Part shown: positions 10,173 to 18,280 of the stretch, piece after piece | Position numbering within the stretch: the stretch's first letter is position 1 | Layout: the number at the start of each line of letters is the position of its first letter | Assembly (NCBI GenBank): GCA_964596345.1 | Contig: CAZQSZ010000008.1 | Span: 186,001-250,000 of the forward strand | Origin: CADEDV01 sp964596345 | Lineage (GTDB): Bacteria; Bacteroidota; Bacteroidia; Chitinophagales; Chitinophagaceae | Length of the DNA stretch: 64,000 bases | Reading direction: 5' to 3' | Position numbers and translations under genes: made by a program | Notes under the pieces: model-generated | Seen by the model: only the letters and a program-made list of their open reading frames with translations | What the model was told of the DNA's origin: nothing | Databases searched by the model: none

Positions 10173-10204
10173 AGGAGCCGGCAATGAAATTACTCCCGGC
10201 TCCT
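10173..10204 (-). terminator. Hairpin between susD and the LamG gene, possible attenuator
   Basis: AGGAGCCGG (10173-10181) and CCGGCTCCT (10196-10204) form a perfect 9-bp GC-rich stem with a 14-base loop. On the minus strand it is followed by ATTAATTC and no true T run, so it is more likely a partial terminator or an mRNA-stabilising 3' hairpin for susD than a full stop. Confidence 0.5.
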
Positions 10205-10212
10205 GTTTACTA

Positions 10213-11736
10213 TTACCATTCTGGGTTTTGTATAACAACATTCAGACACCTGTTAATCACTGGTTGCGGAATGGGATAATAGCGGCAACGATTTGTATAT
10301 CCCAGCGGGCCTAACACTGTCAGCGCATCATTCCATCTTACCAGGTCAAAGAAACGTTCACCTTCCACACCAAACTCTACCCTTCTTTCCTGCTTGATAT
10401 CTTTTCTCAGTTGATCCTGTGTTGTATATGTCTTATCACCCAGGCTGGCCCTGTTACGAACATCATTCAACAAGTTAATTCCTGTAGTGGCACCTTGTCC
10501 CAGTTCATTGCTGGCCTCTGCTGCCATCAGCACCACATCCGCATAACGAATGATTCTCTTGTTGATCCATCTTGGGTTATCACTGAAACCAGTAGAAGCA
10601 CGGTAGGCAGGATCTGCATAAATCTTCTTATTCCAGTATTTTCTTGGTAATGGGCCTGGTACCGGATCGAGGATATAATTCGGAAGCACTCTTCCATATC
10701 CACCTGTTGATGGGTCATCTGACTGGCCGGAGAAAAGAATAGTTGATCCCTTTCTTACATCTCCTGCTTCAAATGCATTGACCAGGTTATCAGTTGGTGT
10801 ATTCCATCCCCATCCAAGGTTCCAGCCAGTAGAAGTGGCAGCCCTTACCCCCATACAAGTGGCAAAACCTGTTCCCTGGTCAATAGCACCATTCGGGCTT
10901 ACATAAGCTTGAATTTCGAAGATGGATTCCTTACTGTTCTCACCTGCATCTTTAAAAATACCATAATAACTGTCCAGGAGACCATACTCATTACTGCTCA
11001 TCACTTGCTGGCAAAGGGAAAGTGCCTGTGCCCAGTTCTGCCTGTACAAATATGCCTTTGCATGCAAAGCTCTTGCAGCACCGCTGGTTAAACGGCCAGG
11101 ATATTTATTAGATCCGCCGGATATCCAGTTAGTAGGAAGGTTTGCCGCAGCAAAAGTCAGGTCTGCATCAATAAATGCATATACTTCCGGAACTGTTTTC
11201 TTCGGCTTACAAAGATCTGATGACTGATAAACCTTAGTGTCAATAATCGGCACTTCACCAAAGGTTCTCACCATATCGAAATAGGCATAAGCTCTCATGA
11301 ATCTTGCTTCTGCCACGTTAATGATAGAACTCTGATCAACCAGGTTCAGTGAATCTGCTTTATGAATAGCAGAATTACAAAGAGTAACCAGGGTCATATG
11401 ATCGTCCCAATACGTATTGGTGGCCCAGAGATCTTTTACATACTGGTAATTATCAAAAGGAGCCACCCATTCTGCACCATCCGCCGCATCACTTCCTTTT
11501 TCTGAATCATCAGACCGGAAATCATGCACACCCAGCCAGGGAATGGTAGTGAACCCTGCACTATTGCGCAGGTTACTGTAAATACCAAATATCTCGGCTT
11601 CGATACCACCCTGGTTCAGGTCTTCCAGAGTTGCCGTTAATGGCTTTCGGTCCAGGAACTTATTGCAACTGCCCAATACAGCAAGCAGGGGAATTGCAAG
11701 AAGTGCTGCAAAAAATGTACGCTTAAATTTTCTCAT
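10213..11736 (-). CDS. susD: RagB/SusD-family nutrient-binding outer membrane lipoprotein
   Basis: A 507-residue lipoprotein (AVLGSC, Cys24) of normal SusD length. The N-terminal SusD-like TPR half shows ARFMRAYAYFDMVRTFGEVP, the family's typical helix ending in FGEVP. The C-terminal RagB/SusD half shows RIIRYADVVLMAAEASNELG, LNDVRNRA and ERRVEFGVEGERFFDLVRW, all typical. Function: surface lid of the SusC channel that captures glycan before TonB-dependent import. It lies 20 bases after the susC stop. The symbol is used in the homologue sense; the substrate is not starch by any evidence here. Confidence 0.96.
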   Translation of the reverse strand: MRKFKRTFFAALLAIPLLAVLGSCNKFLDRKPLTATLEDLNQGGIEAEIFGIYSNLRNSAGFTTIPWLGVHDFRSDDSEKGSDAADGAEWVAPFDNYQYVKDLWATNTYWDDHMTLVTLCNSAIHKADSLNLVDQSSIINVAEARFMRAYAYFDMVRTFGEVPIIDTKVYQSSDLCKPKKTVPEVYAFIDADLTFAAANLPTNWISGGSNKYPGRLTSGAARALHAKAYLYRQNWAQALSLCQQVMSSNEYGLLDSYYGIFKDAGENSKESIFEIQAYVSPNGAIDQGTGFATCMGVRAATSTGWNLGWGWNTPTDNLVNAFEAGDVRKGSTILFSGQSDDPSTGGYGRVLPNYILDPVPGPLPRKYWNKKIYADPAYRASTGFSDNPRWINKRIIRYADVVLMAAEASNELGQGATTGINLLNDVRNRASLGDKTYTTQDQLRKDIKQERRVEFGVEGERFFDLVRWNDALTVLGPLGYTNRCRYYPIPQPVINRCLNVVIQNPEW

Positions 11737-11756
11737 TTTTTTGCTGTTTAATTATT

Positions 11757-14700
11757 TTAAAAATTCACATTTAAACCAAAGGTTGTTACTACGGGTATAG
11801 CATTGCCGGCATAGTCAACTGAAAATTGCGTGGCTCTTCCGCCAAACTCTGGTGAATAACCCAGGTTGTTCTTCCAGGTCTTCATATTCTGCACATTCAG
11901 GAAGAGGCGTAGTGTTTTCATTTTCAGTTTGGAAATGAATTTAGGCTCCACGTTCCAGCCCAGCTGCACGTTTCTCAACCTGAAATAACTGCCGTCTTCA
12001 ATACCATAGGTAGATATCTCATAGTTGATCCGGTGATCCTGTCCTAAGATGGGGTCCCAGTTAGAAGTACCCTCACCATGCCACCGGTTCACTTTAAATT
12101 TCGGGTAATTCACCCGCTGGAAAGGAGATTCAGTTCCACCCCACATACGGTACACTTCATTGCCATATACACCACCGAAATCTATACCAAGGTCCAGGCC
12201 CTTATACTTCAGGGTTACATTACCACCATACGTAAAGTCCGGTGTTGGATTACCGATAATGGTCTTGTCGTAGGTTGCATCAATATAACCGTCCGGTACA
12301 CCATCAGGGCCACTGATATCTTTATACTTGAAATCACCAGGTCCATAGGTGAATTCTGTATTAACAGGAGAAGCCAATTTGTCAGCATAACTCTGGTAAA
12401 TTCCTTCAACTATATAACCATAAAAAGAACCAATTGGTGATCCCACTTTTGTTATTGAAGGGCCATCAAATATAGGTCTTCCATTACCTGCCAGGGACAA
12501 TACTTTATTCTTAAAAGTGGTTAAGTTGCCACCAACTGTTAACGTCAGGTCCCTGCTTAAAGTCTGTGACCAGGCTGCAGAAAATTCCAATCCGCTATTT
12601 CTGAGAGAACCCTGGTTCAATAACCCATTACCCAAACCGCCCTGGTCAACATATGAAAGAAGATCTTTTGTTGTTTTGAGATAATAAGCAATTTCAAGAT
12701 GCAAGCGGCGTTTAAACGCATCTGCCTCCACACCAATTTCGTTGGCCTGGTTGGTTTCCCATTTCAAACCTGCATCTGGCAGGTACTGCTGTTGGGCAGC
12801 TGTGTACACAAAATCTCCAAATACGGCAGCCGAACCAGAGTTTAATAGTGGATAAGCGGGATAGTTATAACCGGCTGTATGCTGAACACCCAACACACCG
12901 GTTGATGCTTTTAGTTTCAAGAAATCAAAAAAATTCTGATCCTGCATAAAGGGTTCCTTGGTCAGCTCCCAGGCAGCACCCACGGCCCAGAAAGGCTGCC
13001 AGGTATTGTTGGGAAATGCAGATGTACCATCCATACGGAAAGAAGCATTGAAATAATACTTGCCTTTGTAGTTATACAACACCCTTGATAAGAAAGATGC
13101 TGTGGTTTTCTCCCATTGGCCGGAACCAGCTTTAAAAGAAAGCGGGTCTTCAAAACCATTCTGTACATACCAGAAACGTTTATCATTAGGAATTGCATTT
13201 CCGGTAATACTTTGCTGGGAAGAACCAAAACGGCCTGCATACCTGTTATCATAAGTAGTAAAACCTAACATTCCGGTGATATTATGATCACTGGCGATTT
13301 TACCCTTATAGGTCAGGATATTATCTGTTTGGAATTTCTTATAAGTATCATCACCCTCTCTTACCCCTGTTCTGCGGCTGTAAAGAAATGAGGCATCGTT
13401 AGAAGCGTCATAGGCATTATACAACGGAGTGTACACTCTTGCATTAACGTTGCTCATGTCAGCATATACAGAGGTTCTGAAGCTGAGATTTTTATTAAAA
13501 GTAATTTCGGCAAAAGCACTGGCCACCAACCTGTTTTCCTGACTGATTGTTTTATCATATTCATTTTCCAGGATTAGTAAAGGGTTGATGACACCGGAAT
13601 TCTGGATAATAGGCAATTCATAATATAAATTATAATTAGCACTGTCTAATCCATAGGGGTTCTTGGTATATACAGATTTTGTGCCTGCACTTACCTGGGG
13701 TATCACTTTACGGGCAGCATCCAATACCCATGATGCGCCATAAGGATTATCCTGTTTCACCGCATTAACATTAAATCCCAGTTTCAGGAACTTATTAACC
13801 TTTACTTCATCCGTCAGTGTCAGTTGTAATTTTTTCAGCTGCTCATGCTTGATGATACCTTCGTCTGTGGTATAACCAACACCCATATAGAATTTATTCT
13901 TTTCTGTGCTCGTGGAGATACTGATATTATTCGTACTGAATTTACCGGTTCTTGTCACCGCATCGATCCAGTCTGTATTTGCGGTCCACTTCGTATAATC
14001 GAATGGGGAGTTTGCACCGATATTTATTTTTTCTTCTTCGTACAGAGTTTGAAACTCACTGGCATTCGCCATCTCAATCTTATCAACTAATTTTTTAAAT
14101 CCAAACGCTGTATTGAAATTGATCACGGTCTGACCTGCTTTTGCCCGCTTGGTGGTAACAGCAATTACACCATTCGCACCACGCACCCCGAAGATGGCTA
14201 ATGAAGAAGGATCTTTCAGAATCTCGATAGACTCAATATCAGCCGGGTTGAGATAATCAATATTGTCGTTGAAAATACCATCTACCACATATAGAGGCTT
14301 CAGATTGTCACCCAAACTGTTGGTACCCCGAATGCGGATATCCGGTGCCTGGCCGGGAGTTCCATTGTTTATAATCGTTAAACCCGCTACTTTACCCTGC
14401 AAACTTGCTACCGGGTTAGTATTTGGCTTGTCAGCAATATCTTTGCCAGCTACTTTCACAATGGAACCGGTCAGGTCTCTTTTGTTGGCAGAACCATAAC
14501 CAATTACCACCACCTCGTCAATTTTACGGGAAGATTGTTGCAGCGTAACACTGATATTGGTTTTACCGGCAACTGCCATTTCAAGGGTTTCATATCCTAC
14601 AGAACTGAAAACCAGTACCGCATCATCCGGTACACTAATAGAATAGTTACCATTGATATCTGTGGTTGTCCCGGTTCTGCTGCCTTTAACAGCAACAGAA

Positions 14701-15143
14701 ACGCCGGCTAAAGGTTCTCCGCCTTCAGCAGTTACCTTTCCCGATACTTTAACTTCCTGCGATGTAATAGCAGAAGCCGCAACACCTTCCTTTAGCACCA
14801 CAAGGTTGGTGCCCAGTATTTTGTAACTCACCCCGGTATTGGCCAGTATCCTGTCCAGTACTTCGGCAATCGGGGCTTGCACCACATCCAGGTTTACACG
14901 GGGTTTACCTTTAATAGCGGTTTCGCTGAAAAGAAAGCGGTAGTCACTTTTCTTTTCAATGGCGAATAATACTTTTTTGATCTCTGCCTCAGACATCTTC
15001 AGGGTGATCCGGTCCTGGGACCAGCCCTTGGCAGATACCTGCAGACAAGCAATCAGCAGCAAAGCAATCATCAGTTTCATAATTCTCGCAATCTTTAAAT
15101 ACAGAACCTTACCTGAAACAGCAGTCGTTTCGTTTTTTTTCAT
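11757..15143 (-). CDS. susC: SusC/RagA-family TonB-dependent transporter with STN signalling domain
   Basis: A 1128-residue outer membrane protein. Order: signal peptide (to about 42), secretin/TonB STN domain (about 45-115, from DRITLKMSEAEIKKVLFAIE), CarboxypepD_reg-like domain (about 130-205), plug with LYVVDGIF and ILKDPSSLAIFGVRGANG, then a 22-strand-type barrel ending in LNVNF. Known: SusC imports oligosaccharides with SusD, and an STN domain lets the transporter signal through a FecR-type anti-sigma factor. That fits the FecR and ECF sigma genes directly upstream. Inferred: binding of the glycan at SusCD switches on the locus. The gap to fecR is 153 bases and contains a small hairpin at 15218-15237 (AGTCCCG / CGGGGCT). 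Confidence 0.96.
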   Translation of the reverse strand: MKKNETTAVSGKVLYLKIARIMKLMIALLLIACLQVSAKGWSQDRITLKMSEAEIKKVLFAIEKKSDYRFLFSETAIKGKPRVNLDVVQAPIAEVLDRILANTGVSYKILGTNLVVLKEGVAASAITSQEVKVSGKVTAEGGEPLAGVSVAVKGSRTGTTTDINGNYSISVPDDAVLVFSSVGYETLEMAVAGKTNISVTLQQSSRKIDEVVVIGYGSANKRDLTGSIVKVAGKDIADKPNTNPVASLQGKVAGLTIINNGTPGQAPDIRIRGTNSLGDNLKPLYVVDGIFNDNIDYLNPADIESIEILKDPSSLAIFGVRGANGVIAVTTKRAKAGQTVINFNTAFGFKKLVDKIEMANASEFQTLYEEEKINIGANSPFDYTKWTANTDWIDAVTRTGKFSTNNISISTSTEKNKFYMGVGYTTDEGIIKHEQLKKLQLTLTDEVKVNKFLKLGFNVNAVKQDNPYGASWVLDAARKVIPQVSAGTKSVYTKNPYGLDSANYNLYYELPIIQNSGVINPLLILENEYDKTISQENRLVASAFAEITFNKNLSFRTSVYADMSNVNARVYTPLYNAYDASNDASFLYSRRTGVREGDDTYKKFQTDNILTYKGKIASDHNITGMLGFTTYDNRYAGRFGSSQQSITGNAIPNDKRFWYVQNGFEDPLSFKAGSGQWEKTTASFLSRVLYNYKGKYYFNASFRMDGTSAFPNNTWQPFWAVGAAWELTKEPFMQDQNFFDFLKLKASTGVLGVQHTAGYNYPAYPLLNSGSAAVFGDFVYTAAQQQYLPDAGLKWETNQANEIGVEADAFKRRLHLEIAYYLKTTKDLLSYVDQGGLGNGLLNQGSLRNSGLEFSAAWSQTLSRDLTLTVGGNLTTFKNKVLSLAGNGRPIFDGPSITKVGSPIGSFYGYIVEGIYQSYADKLASPVNTEFTYGPGDFKYKDISGPDGVPDGYIDATYDKTIIGNPTPDFTYGGNVTLKYKGLDLGIDFGGVYGNEVYRMWGGTESPFQRVNYPKFKVNRWHGEGTSNWDPILGQDHRINYEISTYGIEDGSYFRLRNVQLGWNVEPKFISKLKMKTLRLFLNVQNMKTWKNNLGYSPEFGGRATQFSVDYAGNAIPVVTTFGLNVNF

Positions 15144-15296
15144 ATTTTCCGTTTGAAGGGTTAATCAATACAGGCCTCCTTTACAGGAACCTTTCTCTAC
15201 TTGTATTAGCCTGGCGGAGTCCCGTTGCAGCGGGGCTTCGTCATTTTAATTTCACCCTCGTCACGAAGTGTTTAGAGCAGTCATATGGCATAAGCA

Positions 15297-16409
15297 TTAT
15301 TGGTGAATAATAATTTTATTCCCGTTCTTTTCATACTGGAACGGTATTGATATTTTAAGCGCTTCCAGCGCCTGTTCGATCGTTTCTCTTTCAAATATCC
15401 CGGTCAGCCTTTTCTCAGCCAATCCTTCATTTTGTATTGAAATACTGACATCATACCATCGTTGCATTCTCATCGCCAGTTCTTCAAAAGACTCATCACG
15501 GAACACCAATTTGTTTTCGGTCCAGAGTATTTCAGCAACTGAACTATCAACCGGGCTGTATTTTAGTTTATTGATGGCCATCAGCGTATTTAGACCAGTG
15601 GGTGCTGCTACCAATTCGCCTGCTCCCTGCTGGGACAGTTCTTTATCCGGCACCAGCCCGTTTTCCACCACCAGTTTTTCACTGGGCGAAAGAATGATCT
15701 TATCATTGGGCCTGTTTTTAATAGTAACCTCAATACTGCCACGGATGAGGCTGGTCTCCGTTTTCTTATCCTCCGGGTAGGCTTTTACATTAAATACTGT
15801 TCCCAGTACTTTAATATTGATGTCTGCGGTATGAATAATAAAAGGTCTGTCCTTGTTTTTCTTTACATCAAAGAATCCCTCCCCCACCAGCGTAACCTCC
15901 CTGTTATCAATTCCATAATCCTTATTATAAATAAGCTTACTTCCCGAGTTCAATATAACAGTGGACCCATCAGGTAACTGGATCTTTGATTTGGACCCGG
16001 GCCGGGTGGATATTTCATTGGCTTCTTTGTTGGCCAACGACTCATCCCTGTCACCAGCCAGTATGGATTTACCAAAAACAAATAAACCCGCTATTGCCAT
16101 AACTGCCGCCGCCGCCCAGTACCATTTTAGTTTCCTGATTTTAGCAACAGGTGCAGCCGGCGCTTCAGCCGGCTCATCCCCAAAAGGGATATTCAGTTCA
16201 TTCATCCGGTGCAGGTGCAGCATATATGCATCTTCTTCCTGCAGGGAATCTTTTTGCGAAGTATGTTTCCAGAGATCTTCCAGGTTCTGAATAGCATACT
16301 GCCATTCGGGATGGGCGAGAATGAGACTTTCCAGCTCTTTCAGCTCTGCTGCCCCGGCCTCGCCGGACAGCTTTTTAGAAAGTAAAACCCAAAATTTTTC
16401 CTGGCTCAT
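15297..16409 (-). CDS. FecR-family anti-sigma factor
   Basis: A 370-residue protein when started at the ATG complement of 16407-16409 (MSQEKFWVLLSKK), which fits the family better than an in-frame ATG 33 bases upstream. The N-terminal cytoplasmic sigma-binding part (about 1-100) is followed by one membrane segment (WYWAAAAVMAIAGLFVFG) and a periplasmic FecR domain (STRPGSKSKIQLPDGSTVIL, ORF-typical VTLVGEGFFDVKK, RPFIIHT, VLGTVFNVKAY). A C-terminal STN-like DUF4974 segment ends SIPFQYEKNGNKIIIH. Function: holds the ECF sigma factor inactive until signalled by the STN domain of SusC. It lies between the sigma gene and susC, the usual order. Confidence 0.95.
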   Translation of the reverse strand: MSQEKFWVLLSKKLSGEAGAAELKELESLILAHPEWQYAIQNLEDLWKHTSQKDSLQEEDAYMLHLHRMNELNIPFGDEPAEAPAAPVAKIRKLKWYWAAAAVMAIAGLFVFGKSILAGDRDESLANKEANEISTRPGSKSKIQLPDGSTVILNSGSKLIYNKDYGIDNREVTLVGEGFFDVKKNKDRPFIIHTADINIKVLGTVFNVKAYPEDKKTETSLIRGSIEVTIKNRPNDKIILSPSEKLVVENGLVPDKELSQQGAGELVAAPTGLNTLMAINKLKYSPVDSSVAEILWTENKLVFRDESFEELAMRMQRWYDVSISIQNEGLAEKRLTGIFERETIEQALEALKISIPFQYEKNGNKIIIHQ

Positions 16410-16472
16410 GAAATCGTTAGTTGGAATAAAACAGTAAGACAATAAAACTGAGTAATTACCCCTAAAAAAATC

Positions 16473-17066
16473 TTAACTATTTTTTGGCGTTTGCCGGGCT
16501 TGTGTTGCAGGCTTAATGTCCAGGTGCATTCCTTTACCTATCCGGCGCAAAGCAATAGCCATCTGGGCCTCCACCGTTTTTACAGATAATTGCAGCAATT
16601 CTGCCACTTCCCGGTATTTAAGGCCATCTTCCTTTACCAGTTTAAAAATGATCCGGCACCGCGGTGGCAACTCATTAACTGCCTGCCTGATCTGCCGCAT
16701 CATCTCCTCCGTCATCATCAGTTGTTCCGGGTCAAAATAGATACTGTTCAGCTGCACCAGCCATTCCTCCGGGGCCAGGTTCTGTTGCCGTTTCAGTTTA
16801 TTGATCCGGTTAAAAGCCAGGTTTTTGGCGCTGGTATAGAAATATAAAAGGGGGGATTCAATGCTGGTTAACTGGTCTCTTTTTTCCCAGATCCGGATAA
16901 AAAGATCTGATACCAATTCTTCGGCTTCCTCGCCCGATTTCAGTATGGAATAGGCAAATTGTTTCAGGCGGCTGTGCAAAAGAAGAAATAACTCCTTGTA
17001 GGCAGCCTGGTCATTATTCAATGCTATAGCGGTAAGCAGCCGCTTTATTTGTTCGTTTTCAAGCAT
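16473..17066 (-). CDS. ECF RNA polymerase sigma-70 factor
   Basis: A 197-residue ECF sigma factor of normal size. Region 2 is seen around YKELFLLLHSRLKQFAYSIL and EELVSDLFIRIWEKRDQL. Region 4 is seen at LPPRCRIIFKLVKEDGLKYR and VAELLQLSVKTVEAQMA, a helix-turn-helix. It lies just upstream of the FecR gene on the same strand, with a 63-base gap. Inferred: it activates the downstream SusC/D and glycosidase genes when released by FecR. Bacteroidota locus-specific ECF factors of this type are common. Confidence 0.95.
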   Translation of the reverse strand: MLENEQIKRLLTAIALNNDQAAYKELFLLLHSRLKQFAYSILKSGEEAEELVSDLFIRIWEKRDQLTSIESPLLYFYTSAKNLAFNRINKLKRQQNLAPEEWLVQLNSIYFDPEQLMMTEEMMRQIRQAVNELPPRCRIIFKLVKEDGLKYREVAELLQLSVKTVEAQMAIALRRIGKGMHLDIKPATQARQTPKNS

Positions 17067-17115
17067 ACTCGTCAGCAGCGGTAAATCTAAGGATTCCGTT
17101 TAATATTTATTCTGA

Positions 17116-17145
17116 TTTGATTACCACTGTTTTTTTCTATTTTTG
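17116..17145 (+). promoter_or_regulatory. Bacteroidota-type promoter of the CAU tRNA
   Basis: TTTG at 17116-17119 and TATTTTTG at 17138-17145 (TAnnTTTG) are separated by 18 bases, matching the -33/-7 pattern of Bacteroidota sigma-A promoters. The predicted start of transcription is about 10-15 bases before the tRNA. Confidence 0.65.
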
Positions 17146-17162
17146 CAGCGCCTTTTTTGGCA

Positions 17163-17239
17163 GGACCCTTAGCTCAGTTGGTTAGAGCACCTGACTCATA
17201 ATCAGGGGGTCGCAGGATCGTGCCCTGCAGGGTCCACCA
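17163..17239 (+). tRNA. tRNA with CAU anticodon, probably tRNA-Ile2 (lysidine type)
   Basis: A full 77-nt cloverleaf: acceptor GGACCCT/AGGGTCC, D arm GCTC/GAGC, anticodon arm CCTGA-CTCATAA-TCAGG, T stem GCAGG/CCTGC, discriminator A and an encoded CCA. The CAU anticodon allows elongator tRNA-Met or tRNA-Ile2. The consecutive C4-G69 and C5-G68 pairs are the acceptor-stem features known to favour TilS modification in E. coli tRNA-Ile2, which favours Ile2. The T loop reads ATCGTGC and lacks both T54 and A58 of the standard TTCGAnn loop; positions 54 and 58 are A and T, a swapped pair. Confidence 0.9.
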
Positions 17240-17271
17240 GCTAACTATTTAAAAAGACAGCGATCATAGGT

Positions 17272-17355
17272 ATCCCACAAAGACACGGAGACCACAAAGA
17301 GAACGACGAAAGGTGCAGCTTTCTTTGTGTATTAAACGGCTTTGCGGGATTTTTT
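17272..17355 (+). terminator. Nested imperfect palindrome ending in a T run, tRNA terminator or interspersed element
   Basis: Outer arms ATCCCACAAAG (17272-17282) and CTTTGCGGGAT (17340-17350) pair with one mismatch. Inner arms CACAAAGA (17293-17300) and TCTTTGTG (17322-17329) pair perfectly, with a smaller GAAAG/CTTTC pair inside. Six T residues follow the outer arm (17350-17355). It can end tRNA transcription. The CCACAAAGACAC wording also resembles short interspersed palindromes scattered in many Bacteroidota genomes. Confidence 0.55.
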
Positions 17356-17419
17356 ATTTGTAAACCCTTTTCATTGAAACCACAAAGGTTCTTTAACCTT
17401 TTGTTAACCGGGATGAAAA

Positions 17420-17427
17420 TACATTTG
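17420..17427 (+). promoter_or_regulatory. -7 element upstream of the barrel-protein gene
   Basis: TACATTTG matches TAnnTTTG and ends 18 bases before the ATG at 17446. A TTTG lies at 17400-17403 but the 16-base spacing is short, so only the -7 part is well supported. Confidence 0.45.
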
Positions 17428-17445
17428 TCCACTACTTAAATTTTT

Positions 17446-18174
17446 ATGAAGAAGATCCTTTCATTACTTACCTGTACCCTTGTTATTACTGCTTTATCTG
17501 CCCAGGATACCACATTGGTATTAAAGAAAAAACAACCCGTTGACCTCAGCGGACGTTCCAATGATCATTTGCTGGTGCAGTTTGGTTATACCAACTGGGC
17601 TGGTGCCCCCGACAGTGTGAAGACAAGCGGCTTTTCCAAAAGCTTTAATGTATACCTGATGTATGATTTCCCTTTCAAGACCAACCCCAAACTGAGTATG
17701 GCTTTCGGACCGGGTATCTCTTCTGATCATATCATTTTCAAAGAAACCTATGTCGGTATCAAAGACCTGACCAGCACTCTGCGCTTCACGGACCAGTCAG
17801 ATACCAACCATTTTAAGAAAACAAAACTGGCAACTTCTTACCTGGAAGCACCCATTGAATTTCGTTATACGGCAGATCCTGCTAATCCCAATAAAAGCTT
17901 CAAAGCAGCTATCGGTGTGAAAGTGGGTTTATTGCTCAATGCCCATACCCGCAATGTGGAGTTGCAAAACAGCAGCGACCAGACATTGAATGATTATGTG
18001 ATGAAAGAAAGCGGCAAACGCTTTTTCAATAAGAATCGCCTCGTGGCCATGGGCCGGGTGGGAATAGGACATCTCAGTTTATATGGCAGTTACCAGCTGA
18101 CCACTTTATTCAAAGATGGCGCCGGCCCGCAGGTAAGGCCTTTCTCGATCGGTCTTACCCTCAGTGGTCTTTAA
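17446..18174 (+). CDS. Outer-membrane beta-barrel protein of unknown function (porin/PorT-like)
   Basis: A 242-residue protein with a clear type I signal peptide (MKKILSLLTCTLVITALSAQ). The rest is built of alternating polar/hydrophobic strands (NVYLMYDFPF, KLSMAFGPGISSD, FKAAIGVKVGLLLNA, GHLSLYGSYQLTTLF) and ends in a strand IGLTLSGL, the pattern of 8-strand outer membrane barrels (OMP_b-brl families). No enzyme motif was seen. It is a single-gene transcript with its own promoter element and a strong terminator at 18198-18229. The exact family was not identified. Confidence 0.75.
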   Translation: MKKILSLLTCTLVITALSAQDTTLVLKKKQPVDLSGRSNDHLLVQFGYTNWAGAPDSVKTSGFSKSFNVYLMYDFPFKTNPKLSMAFGPGISSDHIIFKETYVGIKDLTSTLRFTDQSDTNHFKKTKLATSYLEAPIEFRYTADPANPNKSFKAAIGVKVGLLLNAHTRNVELQNSSDQTLNDYVMKESGKRFFNKNRLVAMGRVGIGHLSLYGSYQLTTLFKDGAGPQVRPFSIGLTLSGL

Positions 18175-18197
18175 ACCATTAAAATAAATATTTACTG

Positions 18198-18229
18198 AAA
18201 AGCGGTCCACCACAAGTGGATCGCTTTTT
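18198..18229 (+). terminator. Intrinsic terminator after the barrel-protein gene
   Basis: AAAAGCGGTCCAC pairs with GTGGATCGCTTTT (one G.T wobble) around a five-base loop, followed by TTTAATTTTTT. It lies 24 bases after the stop codon. Confidence 0.8.
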
Positions 18230-18236
18230 AATTTTT

Positions 18237-18244
18237 TACTTTTG
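18237..18244 (+). promoter_or_regulatory. -7 element of hflX
   Basis: TACTTTTG matches TAnnTTTG. A TTG codon at 18242, which would extend the hflX frame, lies inside this element, so translation must begin later, at 18260 or 18281. Confidence 0.5.
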
Positions 18245-18280
18245 CTGTCCTTCCTTTTTATGGAAGATATTTTTATTATT

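Noticed and set aside
18242..18280. Upstream TTG start for HflX
   Set aside because: The TTG lies within the -7 promoter element TACTTTTG, so it would be upstream of the transcription start.
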